The translations under genes were made by a program, and so were the position numbers. The notes under the pieces were generated by a model, which was given only the letters and a program-made list of their open reading frames with translations, was not told the origin of the DNA and did no database searches. DNA of 64,000 bases from Ustilaginoidea virens (taxonomy: Eukaryota; Ascomycota; Sordariomycetes; Hypocreales; Clavicipitaceae), in contig NC_057318.1 in assembly GCF_000687475.1 (NCBI RefSeq), forward strand, positions 6,200,001-6,264,000, written 5' to 3'. This document shows, in pieces, positions 22,491 to 31,976 of this stretch; position 1 is the first letter of the stretch; every line of letters begins with the position of its first letter.

Positions 22491-24180
22491 TTAGCAGGCC
22501 CTAAGACCTAGTAACTCGCGGAACCTAGTAAATTTAGGGCCCGGCAGTGGCTTCGTAAGACCGTCAGCAGGCATACTATTAGTAGGTAAGTAGGTAATTT
22601 TAACTAAGCCCAGCTGGGCTTGCTCCTTAATATACCGGAATTTTAATAGCGTATGCTTAGTGCGAGCATGCTGATTAGGGTCGTTAGAATTCGAAATGGA
22701 GCCCTGGTTATCGCAGTATAACGGTATAGGGCGTAGAATATCGATTTCCAGCTCCTTAAAAAGGTTAGAAAGCCACTGGACCTTTCGGATAGTCTCAAGT
22801 AATGCATTAGATTCAGCTTCTAAAGTAGATAGCACTACTAAAGAGGCTCGCTTAGAACGCCAGCTAATAGGACCACTATTAATAGTAGTAAGGAAGCCTC
22901 CAGTAGATTTAGAGGTTTCTTTACAGCCAGCAAAATCGCTATCAGAATAAGCGGTTATAATAGGCTGTTGATTGCTTTTAGTAAAGCAAATAGCTAGGTT
23001 CTCAGTGCCTTTAAGGTAGCTAAAGCTGCCTTTCGCAGCATTTAAATGCACATTAGTTGCCTTAGACATAAACCGAGAGAGGTATTGGGTAGGAAATGCT
23101 AGGTCGGGCCTAGTCATTATCATAAGCCACATTATAGTGCCAGTAAGGCTCTGATAAAGGCTCTGATCAGTAGGGCTGAGGTCTTTTCCACTAGATTCAT
23201 TTAGAATCCCTAGTTGAAGTGGAATTAGCTAAGGTTTAATATCCTATAAGCCGAATTTAGCTAAGACCTCTGCTATAAATTAGGCTTGGTGTAGCCACAA
23301 TAGACCTTCCTTCCTATTTCGTATAATCTATACGCCTAGGAAGAAGGAAGCCGGACCGCGGTCTTCTATAGCATAGACCTTATGGAATTTCCTTTTTAGC
23401 TGGTTAATATAAGTTATATTTGGACCAACTAATAGGCAGTCGTTAACATAAGTGATGATAAAGGTGCTGGTTTGCTTATTATAAAAGACGGCAGCATTAG
23501 AAGCTAAAGGTAGAAAACCTTCACTAGAAATCAGGTCTTTTAGCCGGTATTGCCATTCGCGGGGTGCTTATTTTAGCCCGTATAGGGCCTTCTTTAGTAA
23601 GATAGCTTGCTTAATAGAAGGGTTAAATCCAGCTTCTTTAAGCAAAGTTAGTAGCCGTTAGCGCTATATATTAGACCAAAGCTTACTATCAGTTAGTAGA
23701 CTTTCCGTAAATTCAAGAAATCCATCAGGGATATCCATATAAATAGTCTCAGAAAGTTCGCTATTTAGGAAGGCGCCTATAAAGTCGATTTGCTCTATCT
23801 CCCAGTTATTACTAGCAGCTAAAGCTAGTATAACCCTCCAGGTAGGTGGGATAGAGGTAGAAGCATAAGTATACTGAAAATCCTTTCCTTCGACTTGTAT
23901 AAAGCCCTTAACAACTAATCTAGCCTTATATTTTATAGGCTGATTATTAGCATCCTTTTTAACCCGAAAAACAGGCCTATTGCGTATAATTTTCCTATCA
24001 ATAGGAACGCTAGACTTAGGAATAAATTGGAAGACTTTAGTATCCAATAGCTGCTCAAATTCCTTAAATAATGCCTTTATCTAAAGGTCTTTTTCAGGGC
24101 TTCGTAGCACATCCTTCCAGCTATTAGGCGTACTATCGGGGGCCTTTTTAGCTAGCTTACGCTTAGCTACATAGCAGGAA
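22491..24180 (-). pseudogene. RT-RNase H of C1, RNase H frame intact
   Basis: RNase H is open for 213 codons (22491-23132) and keeps its acidic residues in YSDSDFAGC, LSTLEAESNALLE and LYCDNQGSISN, plus HARTKHTLLKFRYIKE. Upstream, RT has an open part (23664-24047) with ARLVVKGF, and EQIDFIGAFLN bearing the first palm Asp. The catalytic motif reads Y-V-N-D (about 23438-23452) instead of YVDD, and a TAG replaces Gln in the FLGVQII block. The element encodes no working RT as read. Confidence 0.88.
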
Positions 24181-24374
24181 TCCTATATCAGGTGGTATAA
24201 GATATTACCTTCCTAAGGGAATAAGTCGGTAGGGCTAATAGGGTCGGTAGGGCTAGCTAGGCTAATAGGGCCAGTAAGGTCGGTAGGATTAGTAGGGCCA
24301 GCAGGGCCAGCAAGGTCGGTAGGATTAAGGCTAGTAAGGATATCTATAAGGTCATCCTTTACAGTAGCCAGGGA
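24181..24374 (-). other. C1 integrase-RT linker with Pro/Thr/Asp repeats
   Basis: Tandem 12-18 bp units of GGTCGGTAGGGCTAGTAGG type (about 24220-24330) encode a low-complexity string of Pro-Thr-Asp-Leu and Gly-Pro motifs. It lies between the integrase end and RT, a region usually variable in copia polyproteins. Confidence 0.6.
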
Positions 24375-25560
24375 CTATATTATAGGACGGTTATCCAAGG
24401 TAGCATTAGTGTTAGTAACGCTGGTAAAATTAGTAGGGTCCGGCATGCTTTTTAGGTCATCCGGTATAATATTAGTATTAGTAATGTTAGTAAGGTTAGT
24501 AGGGTCCGGCATACTTTCAAGGTCATCCAATAAAATAGCAGGTTCTCTGCTAGATACCCCCTCTAAACCTGTATTTTGCCCTCTGTGAAAGTCTTCTTCT
24601 AGGCCAGTAGAAATAGGGCCTATACCTTCATTTTGATAAATAAAGGTAATAAAAGTTATTTTAGTAACAACCTTCTTCTTTAGAAGGTAGACTAGGTAAG
24701 TATTATTACCTAGAGTGGCAAGGAGCCTACCAGGCTCGGTATAGAGCGCTAATTTGCGGCTTTTTACACGCTTTTCATATGGTATAAGCACTTCAATAGC
24801 TGCTCCAATAGCCCTAAGGTTAATAAGGTCAGGGTAGTGCTCCGGTGTTATCTAGTCGTAATCCTTTAGTAGCTCCTGATAGGGGCTAGAAGGTCTGTTA
24901 GTAACTACTATTATATTTACTAGCATAATAACGCCAGTAATTACAGCGGACCAGAGGTTAGATGGTAGCCTTAACCAGGCCATAGTAGCACGTAGCCTAT
25001 CAGCTATAACCCTAATAGAGCGCTTAGCTAGGCCGTTTTATTCGTGAATATAAGGGCAAGAGGTATTAAAAGCTATACCCTATTCGATAAGCCAATCACT
25101 AAGCATTTTGTTGATTTTATTTCCACCATCATAGTGGAATTCAACAGGCGTTTTACCATATCTGACCTGTAGGCTCTATATAAAGCTCTGTAATGCTTTA
25201 AAAACAATAGTGCCTTCCCTATTAGGCAGTAAGTAAAGCCAACGGAATCGGGATTTTCTGTCCACTAATATAAGGGCAACAGGTCGTTTATTATATGGCA
25301 TAGGTGATATAGCAAAAGTATCACCTTCTATAATATCCAGGCATTTAGCTGGATTAGGTATCGTATCTTTAGAAGGTCTTCTAACCTTCTTAGCCTGTAT
25401 ACAGGTTAGGCAGCGAAAATCAGCATCTTTAACCTTATTAAGGTTAGGTAGACTAGGGGTATTAGCACAGGTCTTTTTAAGTAGCTGAATACCTATATGC
25501 CCTAGCCGTACATGCCAAATGCCGGCTAATTGCAATAGCTTTTGATATTCTGTATCAGCA
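24375..25560 (-). pseudogene. Integrase of C1 (zinc finger and DDE core)
   Basis: The GAG-pre-integrase/HHCC part is open at 25176-25535, with WHVRLGH and CLTCIQAKK. The core shows IEGDTF, ILVDRKSRFRW and EFHYDGGNK, giving the two Asp residues. The Glu block reads H-E-stop-N-G-L-A-K-R-S-I: Gln is TAG and the catalytic Glu is Lys (about 25015-25050). The C-terminal part is open at 24375-24791 and ends in a duplicated unit of about 20 residues (SMPDPTN...VTNTN). It would integrate cDNA if intact; here the triad is broken. Confidence 0.85.
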
Positions 25561-26324
25561 GCTATAGGGGCAGGAGTAGGGGTAGTAGGGTTAGTAACCT
25601 CTATAGGGTCTTCACTAGTTGTAATAGCGGAAGGTTAGGTGGTAGGGCTAGTAGCCTCTACAGGTTCCTTACTAGTTGCAGTAGTAGGAACGTCGCTAGT
25701 CGTAGTAGCGGGAATAGGGGTATTAGTAGTATCCTCAGGATCACTATAATCAGTAGGGTTAGTAAGGCTGGGGACTTCTACTACTATACTATTGGTAGTA
25801 TAATGGCTGCAAGGTTGATGTAGTAGTGGTGTGTCTATTCCTTTCTGTGGAAGGAAAAAGCCGTATTTTTTAAAGTTAAAAATGCCGATACATTTGCGGC
25901 TAGCTGACTAAAGCTGATTTTTAATTAGTACCCCTTTAGCGGCATAGTGCTTTACACCGCTAATAATATTAATATCCAAGGTAGGAATATATAGGGCATT
26001 CTTGAGCTCTATAATACCCCATTTGGTAGGATTAACGCCCTGTAGCACAGTAAATCGTGCTGTGCCCCAACCAGTAGGGGAAATAGGGCCACTACCAGTA
26101 GTAATTACCGGCTTATCATCCTTCTTAAAATGGTGAAAAGTGGTGAAATACTTCTTATCATTAACAATATGATAAGTGGAGCCTGTATTATAAAGGAGGG
26201 CATCCTTAGGGGTCCTGCCGCCTGATTTAGCACTATAGCTTATATCAGTGGATGTAGTGGAAGAAGAATAAGATATATTAGTATCCTGGGTATTATAGTT
26301 GCCTATAATAAAGGCCTCAACGTC
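25561..26324 (-). pseudogene. Protease and protease-integrase linker of C1
   Basis: The protease block reads A-L-L-Y-N-T-G-S-T-Y-H near 26170-26205, so the active-site Asp of DTG is Asn. Downstream come typical copia blocks ending in ALYIPTLDINIISG. The linker at about 25600-25740 encodes repeats of the form SKEPVEATSPTT. The same DNA unit (GTAGGGCTAGTAGCCTCTAC) also occurs twice in the gag part at 26404-26490. Confidence 0.78.
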
Positions 26325-26700
26325 TTACTGATTGCTACTAGAGTCCTGTTTCTTCTTCTGTTGCTGCTTCTTTTTCCTATTATTAGTAGAAGCGGCATTA
26401 ATAGTAGTAGGGCTAGTAGCCTCTACAGGGTCCTTGCTAGTCGTATTAGTAGGACCGGAGATAGTAGGGCTAGTAGCCTCTACCAGTTCCTTACTAATAA
26501 TAATAGTAGGAACGTTACTATTTTGCCTACTAACTAAGCCTTGTATAAGGGTAGTTAGGGTATTCATCTAGGACTTCATATTATCTATATCCAGCTGTAG
26601 TTGTGTATTAATATTAGCTTTAGTATCGGATTTAGGGACCTTATAGGATCCTGACTCTGCTATAGTGGGCAAAAAGGGTTTAAAAATCCGTTAAAAAATG
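26325..26700 (-). pseudogene. Reduced gag of C1
   Basis: An 80-codon open stretch (26325-26567), preceded by a readable but interrupted N-terminal part to about 26700. It encodes a short helical segment, SKDPVEATSPTT-like repeats and a Lys/Gln-rich basic tail, then continues to a GNYNT block shared with C2. Compared with C2, several hundred bases holding the main Gag core are absent. No zinc knuckle is visible. C1 may therefore have depended on Gag from a relative. Confidence 0.7.
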
Positions 26701-27392
26701 GTGCCGATAGTTATAAAAACAGAGGAATAACTAGCTGAATAGCTAGCAAAATAGTCGAATAACTGGTAAAATAGCCGAGTAACTAGCTAGACAGCTAGTA
26801 AATATAGTGGCTAGTAGCCTACTATAAAAGGTAACCGCAGAATATAGCAGCAGGTCTCAATATAAGAAGCACAGATGCCGTAGACGTTGTGCAAATCCGT
26901 ATTATAGCATTGGTATTCAAGGTGCTTATAGGTGCCGTAATATAAGGTGCCGTAATATAAGGTGCCGTAAGTGCCGTGAGTGCCGTAGGTGCCGTAATAT
27001 AAAGGTGCCGTAAGTACCGTACCAAGAGGTGCTATAAGTGGGAGAGTATAACAAGTGCCGTATAGTGCAGTAAGAGTCGTGCACTAGGGGAAAAGGTGTT
27101 ATACAGTGGTATAGTGTAAAGAATATTACACTATAAAATCCGTAGGTGCCGTAGGTTACTCCGAAAATAACGTAAGGTTACGCTAAATGTGCCGTGAGGT
27201 TACACCGTAAGTTGCCGTTAGGTACGCCGTTGATTGCCGCAGGGTAATGCCGTAGGTAACAAAGGGTAAGCCAAGGGTGATAAGGGTAAGCCGAGGGTAC
27301 CAAAGGATAGCTATATTAGTAGTACTAATAAGCAAGAGAGACTAAGGGGTGAACACAAAAGAGGTAGGGTAAAAACAAAGAAGTAAAAACCC
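26701..27392 (-). other. C1 leader with dispersed GTGCCGTA repeats
   Basis: No gene. The octamer GTGCCGTA and close variants (GTTGCCGT, GTACCGTA, ATGCCGTA) recur many times between about 26929 and 27260. AATAACTAGCTGAATAGCTAG-like repeats lie at about 26740-26800. The stretch separates the primer-binding site from gag and has no counterpart in C2. Confidence 0.65.
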
Positions 27393-27404
27393 GGGCTCAT
27401 AACC
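27393..27404 (-). promoter_or_regulatory. Primer-binding site of C1 (initiator tRNA-Met anticodon arm)
   Basis: Read on the minus strand, GGTTATGAGCCC directly follows the 5' LTR. It is complementary to GGGCTCATAACC, the anticodon stem-loop sequence (CAT anticodon) of fungal initiator tRNA-Met, not to a tRNA 3' end. Known copia elements prime from a cleaved 5' half of this tRNA. Confidence 0.75.
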
Positions 27405-28137
27405 TATTGCAATTCTAAAGGTCACTATAAAGCAAAGCCTTACTAGCTAGCTAAATGGCACGAGACTGTCTGCGACCTGTGACTTAATCTTAGTATAAAT
27501 ACTAGATTCTTCACTAAGTCCTAAGACTATACAAGTGCTATAAAGCAGGGCAAGTGTAAAGGCAAGGCAAATATAAGATAACCAGAAACGCAGGGAAGGT
27601 GGGAGTTAAGAGGCATATAGTGCATTAACAGGTTCGATTGTGCTACCCTTCTACTATCTAGAAAGAAGGGGGAAAGCTATCCTATATATACACGAAGGAG
27701 GGGTGGGCCCAGGCATCCAGGTAGCCAGTAAGAAAGCTCCCCGTAATGCTCGCTATACCACGTATATAATACGTCAGCAGCCCCACTATATCCAGCCTTT
27801 CCAACCACCCTAACCACCGCACTAGTAATTAGCCACCACGCTAGTGACTAACCACCACGCTAGTGACTACCCACCACACTAGTGGACTAGCCACCACACT
27901 AGTAGGCCGCCACCACACTAGTAGGCCCACCACGCTAATTTAGCAATGCCACACCTTTTTTAATAAGGCCTACCTTACTTGATATACAGTAAATAATCCA
28001 CTGAAAATCCTAAGGTAAAAGGCAAAGGCCTAAGGTAAGACTACCATAAGTCAAAGAGGCGGTATAAGGGACAGAAGGTCAGTAAGCCAGCAGAGCATTA
28101 GGCCAGCAGCCTAATAGGCTACTATAGGATTTTAACA
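27405..28137 (-). repeat. 5' LTR of C1
   Basis: 733 bp, TATTGCAATTC...GATTTTAACA on this strand, followed by the TSD GTTAT. The array of about 18-bp units lies at about 27810-27946. Confidence 0.93.
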
Positions 28138-29463
28138 GTTATACCATCACTATTGGCTGTCAATATGCATCTATTGAATATTAGGGGCACGGTTAGCGAT
28201 AGCCTCGTCTTAGGCTTGGCGTTAAAGCCTGCCTTAGTAAGCTCTAATTTTTCCCGTTAGAAGAAGGCATTATCACTTAGGCCGAGGGTATCGTCAGTCT
28301 GCATACCTACGATACCGAAGCATATGGTATCGCCAGTACGGTCAGAAACGTCAATATCATTAGTGCGGTCATTACCAGCAGATATCAGCAAACAGGGGTT
28401 ATAGGTAGATATGGTTATACCCAACTTCTCGCGATAATGCCGGAAGTATATCGCCCACCAGTAGGTGCCTGCCTCAGCTATTCCGTACAGTAGCTTTACC
28501 ACTTCTATGATCGTATTATCGGGGTATTAATGCGCTATCTGCTTAGGTAGCTTAGCGATAATCGATCTATTAAGGGTAGTGGATAACTATATGTAAGGCT
28601 GTATGATATTACGTATCTAGAGGAATAAGCCGTAAGAGCATTATAGTAATAGGGCTAATAATATAAGTAACCGTTGACTCGCCTGTTGAATTATAGGGGA
28701 TTGAGTTAATATCAATCGCTTTTCATTATCACTATAGCCTTATATCACAAGCCTAGACTTCTTATACAGGGTATCTATGCCTTTACCCTTGATTTCTTAT
28801 ATTATGCGTAAGTTGAATAGATGCTAGGCTCTATATTGATTGATATTAAAGGTGACGAATCTGAATATATCGCGGGCCTATAATGCTTCTACCTCTATAT
28901 GGTCAGACTGCTTGAAGGGGTCTCCTAGGGTTATAATCTTCCCTTCCCGGCGTAATTAACTAGCAAGCTATAGGTCGGCTTGCTCTTTTGCGGTTAGAAA
29001 AGAGGTATCGATAATAATATTAAAAGCGATAGTATTAATAAGAGCCTCTTTTTAGTCCTTATTGATTATAACGTCAGATACTACCCTTACTAGTGATAGT
29101 GGTAGTAATATTAGCCGTAATACCGGTATCCTAGCTAGGTTAGGGTCAGGGGTTAGTAATAATGATATCTCGGCTGTAGGTAGTCTGTTAGGGGTCGGCG
29201 ATGATATTGCGGCTAGAGGTGCGGCTGTAGCTAGGATCCTGACTTCTAGCCTGCCGGGGCGGGCCGGGCCTTCGTTATAGACAATATCTTCGGGATTATC
29301 GGTAGTAGGATTACTATTAAGGTCGTAATTATAAGGCTTAACGACCGTTAACCGGAACTTAATAGGGCTATATAGCATTTGTATGATATAGGTCTCACCA
29401 TCGAGGCTGATTAGCCGGTATGGCCTGTGCTATCCACCCTTTTCTCTTTATACCTATATATCT

Positions 29464-29804
29464 TGTCGGAATCGCTGTCGCAAGGTGCCCAATTGGGCAC
29501 ATTGCGACGGATGTGCCGCGCACACCCGTTGCGCACGATGTGGCCACTTTTGCCCCTTTTGCCCCTATGCCCCTAAGCCCGGTAGGGCACGCGGGCAGCC
29601 CGGCCCGACCGCGCCGATGCATATGACTACGGCACGCACAAAAAGGCCATATCGTGTAATTACTCTTTTGCTTCCTTTCTTTCCTTTTAGTTAGTCAGTC
29701 ATAATCAAAGAAGTAATTATACCTTTAACTGGTGACCTCACGGTACTTAATACTACGCGCGCAACCCTACGTATAACCAGGTACCCCTTAATGTGACACC
29801 AATA
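29464..29804 (+). repeat. 5' LTR of copy 5
   Basis: Family B LTR, TGTCGG...ACACCAATA. It starts with a 32-bp near-perfect palindrome (29477-29508): GTCGCAA and GTGCCCAA pair with TTGGGCAC and TTGCGAC with a single mismatched pair between the arms. Confidence 0.93.
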
Positions 29805-30284
29805 CTGATCAGTGAAGTTGAAGTTCACTTCACAGATTAGCTAGGACCAGTAAGAAGAGACAGTTTAATCAAATCGTGCTAATAAGGAATATAATCTAGC
29901 CTATTTAGAGGAACGGCTATAGATATCACGAACTAAGGGATAAACTAATTATATCTAACCTTCCCTACTCGTCTATTACGAGGAACAATCGCTAAATATT
30001 ATACTAATAGTGTAATAGCCAATAAATACAATTAGCAGGCTAAAACGCAAGTTCTTATGCAAGCGACCCTAAACCGCAATAACATCTACGGTAAAGAGCC
30101 TATTTACCGTTACATTCAATAGTTAAATAAGCAACCGGAACGCCTATAATATCCTGCCCGACTATTGCTTCTTTCCTTACTTCCTTCCTGACCTTCTTCC
30201 TTACTTCCTTCCTTCCTTCTTTTTATTAATTACTTCCTTCTTTCTTTTATTAATTACTTCCTTCTAATATATACGCCTACCCCT
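29805..30284 (+). promoter_or_regulatory. 5' leader of copy 5: palindrome, hairpin and pyrimidine tract
   Basis: ACTGATCAGT (29804-29813) is a perfect palindrome at the LTR edge. It overlaps the hairpin AGTGAA (29811-29816) / TTCACT (29824-29829). A CTTCC/TTCCT pyrimidine tract with short duplications (about 30165-30260) precedes gag. No tRNA 3'-end primer site was recognised. Confidence 0.65.
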
Positions 30285-31358
30285 ATTAATATTACAATAG
30301 AAGGATTACTACCCGAAAAGCTTAGGCCTTACGCCAATACTATTATAGAGGACTGGATAAATTCAAAAGGGCAGATTAACCCTACTAATACTACGGACGA
30401 ACAGTTATACAATTGTATCGCCTACCTCATCAATAACTACACAATAGGCAATAAGATGGATGATAATCTATGGGAATAATTCCGTAATAATTGTGAGGAA
30501 TAGACCGAGGAGCTATTCAACCGTATTAACAAACGGCTTTTATAGGAATTCCGAACAACCCTATAGGAACGTGGGGTATACGTTAGAAGCACAGGATCGT
30601 CAGCAGTTAAAACCCTTACCCACTATCTCCAACAAGAGTATATGCCTAAGTGGCCTTATGAGGAAATAGATCTCCAATTTGCACGCAAAACCTTTATATC
30701 CCGGTTAAATCTAGATAGGGAATAATTAGTCCCTACTGCTTATACCGAATGGGAGATGCAAATAAACTAGAATGCCCCCTCTATTATAAGCTCGAGGAAT
30801 TTACTCCCTGCTATAATTATTCGAATACCCTTATGGATACCCTTATGGATGCCCTTATGGATACCCTTGCGATTGCTATTACGAATACCCTTACGATTAC
30901 CCTCGCGAAGACCTTTATAAGCCCCTTCGACCCCCAGGGACTTTATAATACTAACGGCATAACAACCCCTTATCCCTCTATCTACATTAAAAAAGGCCCC
31001 TATTCCTACCGAAGAAGAAAAGGGCCGGCCGCTATAATAAAAAGGGAAAGCGCCTCTTTACAGGCCGCTATTTAAGATAGGGGAAAGCTCCCGATAATAA
31101 TAACAGCACACAATAGACGATAACTATAGCCCGACCGACTAGATACTTCACCCTAGGGGTTATACCCCTAGCCGAGCTAGCCGAGGCGGCTATCCTAATG
31201 CCCCTTGGAATTATAGTATGCCCATAAGGACTAAAGGTTAGGTTATAGGCCCTAATGATATACTTCAATCAATAGAGAGCGCCGACGGCAACACCCTCGA
31301 AGTTACTAGCGATACCCTCTAAGCTACTAATATCAATATTCCCCGATATACCGCTACT

Positions 31359-31697
31359 TGTTGGTTGCATCAAGGGGTACCCAGTTGTACGTAGGGTTGC
31401 GCGCGTGGTATTAAGTACCGTGAGGTCACCGGTCAAAGGTATGATTACTTCTTTAATTATGACTGATTAACTAAGAGGAAAGAAAGGAAGCAAAAGAGTA
31501 ATTATACGATATGGCCTTTTTGTGCGTGCCGTAGTCACGTGCTTCGGCGCGGTCGGGCCGGACTGCCCGCGTGCCCTACCGGGCTCAGGGGTAAAGGGGC
31601 AAAAGGGGCCAAAGTGGCCATATCGTGCGCATCGGGTGTGCGCGGCATATCCATCGCAATGTGCCTAATTAGGCACCTTGCGATAGCGATTCCGACA
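31359..31697 (-). repeat. 3' LTR of copy 6
   Basis: 339 bp, TGTTGGTTGCATCAAGGGG...CCGACA on this strand; family B ends. Confidence 0.93.
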
Positions 31698-31976
31698 CTG
31701 GCAGCTTCTCTTTTTATAGAAGCAAACATCGGAATCGCTAGGATATAAGGCGCATATATAGAAAGAAAAGTGTGGCGCGGTCTCGGCAGGTTGTGCCGCC
31801 GATAATGCCGTCGCGCCGCGCGGCCGGCTTATACAGGCTTATACCGTATAGCCGGTATATTGAATATCGCAGCTAAAATAAAGGGGCAGAAAAGGGGCAG
31901 CATTATATATAATATTGAACATAGGAAAATCTACATACTTGCCACCTATAATATCACCAATACCTTCCAAACGCAG

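Larger units (their letters stand above)
21636..28137 (-). mobile_element. C1: copia element with ~734-bp LTRs and reduced gag
   Basis: A complete element of about 6.5 kb bounded by LTRs 21636-22370 and 27405-28137 and by a perfect TSD GTTAT (21631-21635 and 28138-28142), inserted in RT of copy 4. Internal order on the minus strand: PBS, repeat-rich leader, short gag, protease, integrase, RT, RNase H, polypurine tract ATTAGAGGGGG (22371-22381). It has far fewer stops than the A/B copies, so it is younger. Key catalytic residues are nevertheless changed. Two solo LTRs of this family lie in copy 3. Confidence 0.93.
20808..29100 (-). pseudogene. RT-RNase H of copy 4, split by C1
   Basis: RNase H and the RT end occupy 20808-21635 and the rest of RT 28138-29100. 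Open stretches remain at 20976-21293 (RNase H, with ALASELYSM and TDSFSLYECL blocks) and 28257-28502 (RT, with an intact GMQTDDTLGL catalytic segment). The frame resumes after C1 exactly as in copy 6. It is less decayed than copies 1-3 at these sites but still has stops elsewhere, and C1 alone would inactivate it. Confidence 0.85.

Noticed and set aside
27391..27410. A tRNA-like anticodon arm (GGGCTCATAACC)
   Set aside because: No acceptor, D or T arms around it. Its place next to an LTR marks it as a primer-binding site.
29464..29804. Single LTRs next to element fragments taken as independent solo LTRs
   Set aside because: TSDs and collinearity show they are the 5' or 3' LTRs of longer, interrupted elements. 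Only 12681-13428, 15339-16103 and 16637-16881 qualify as solo.
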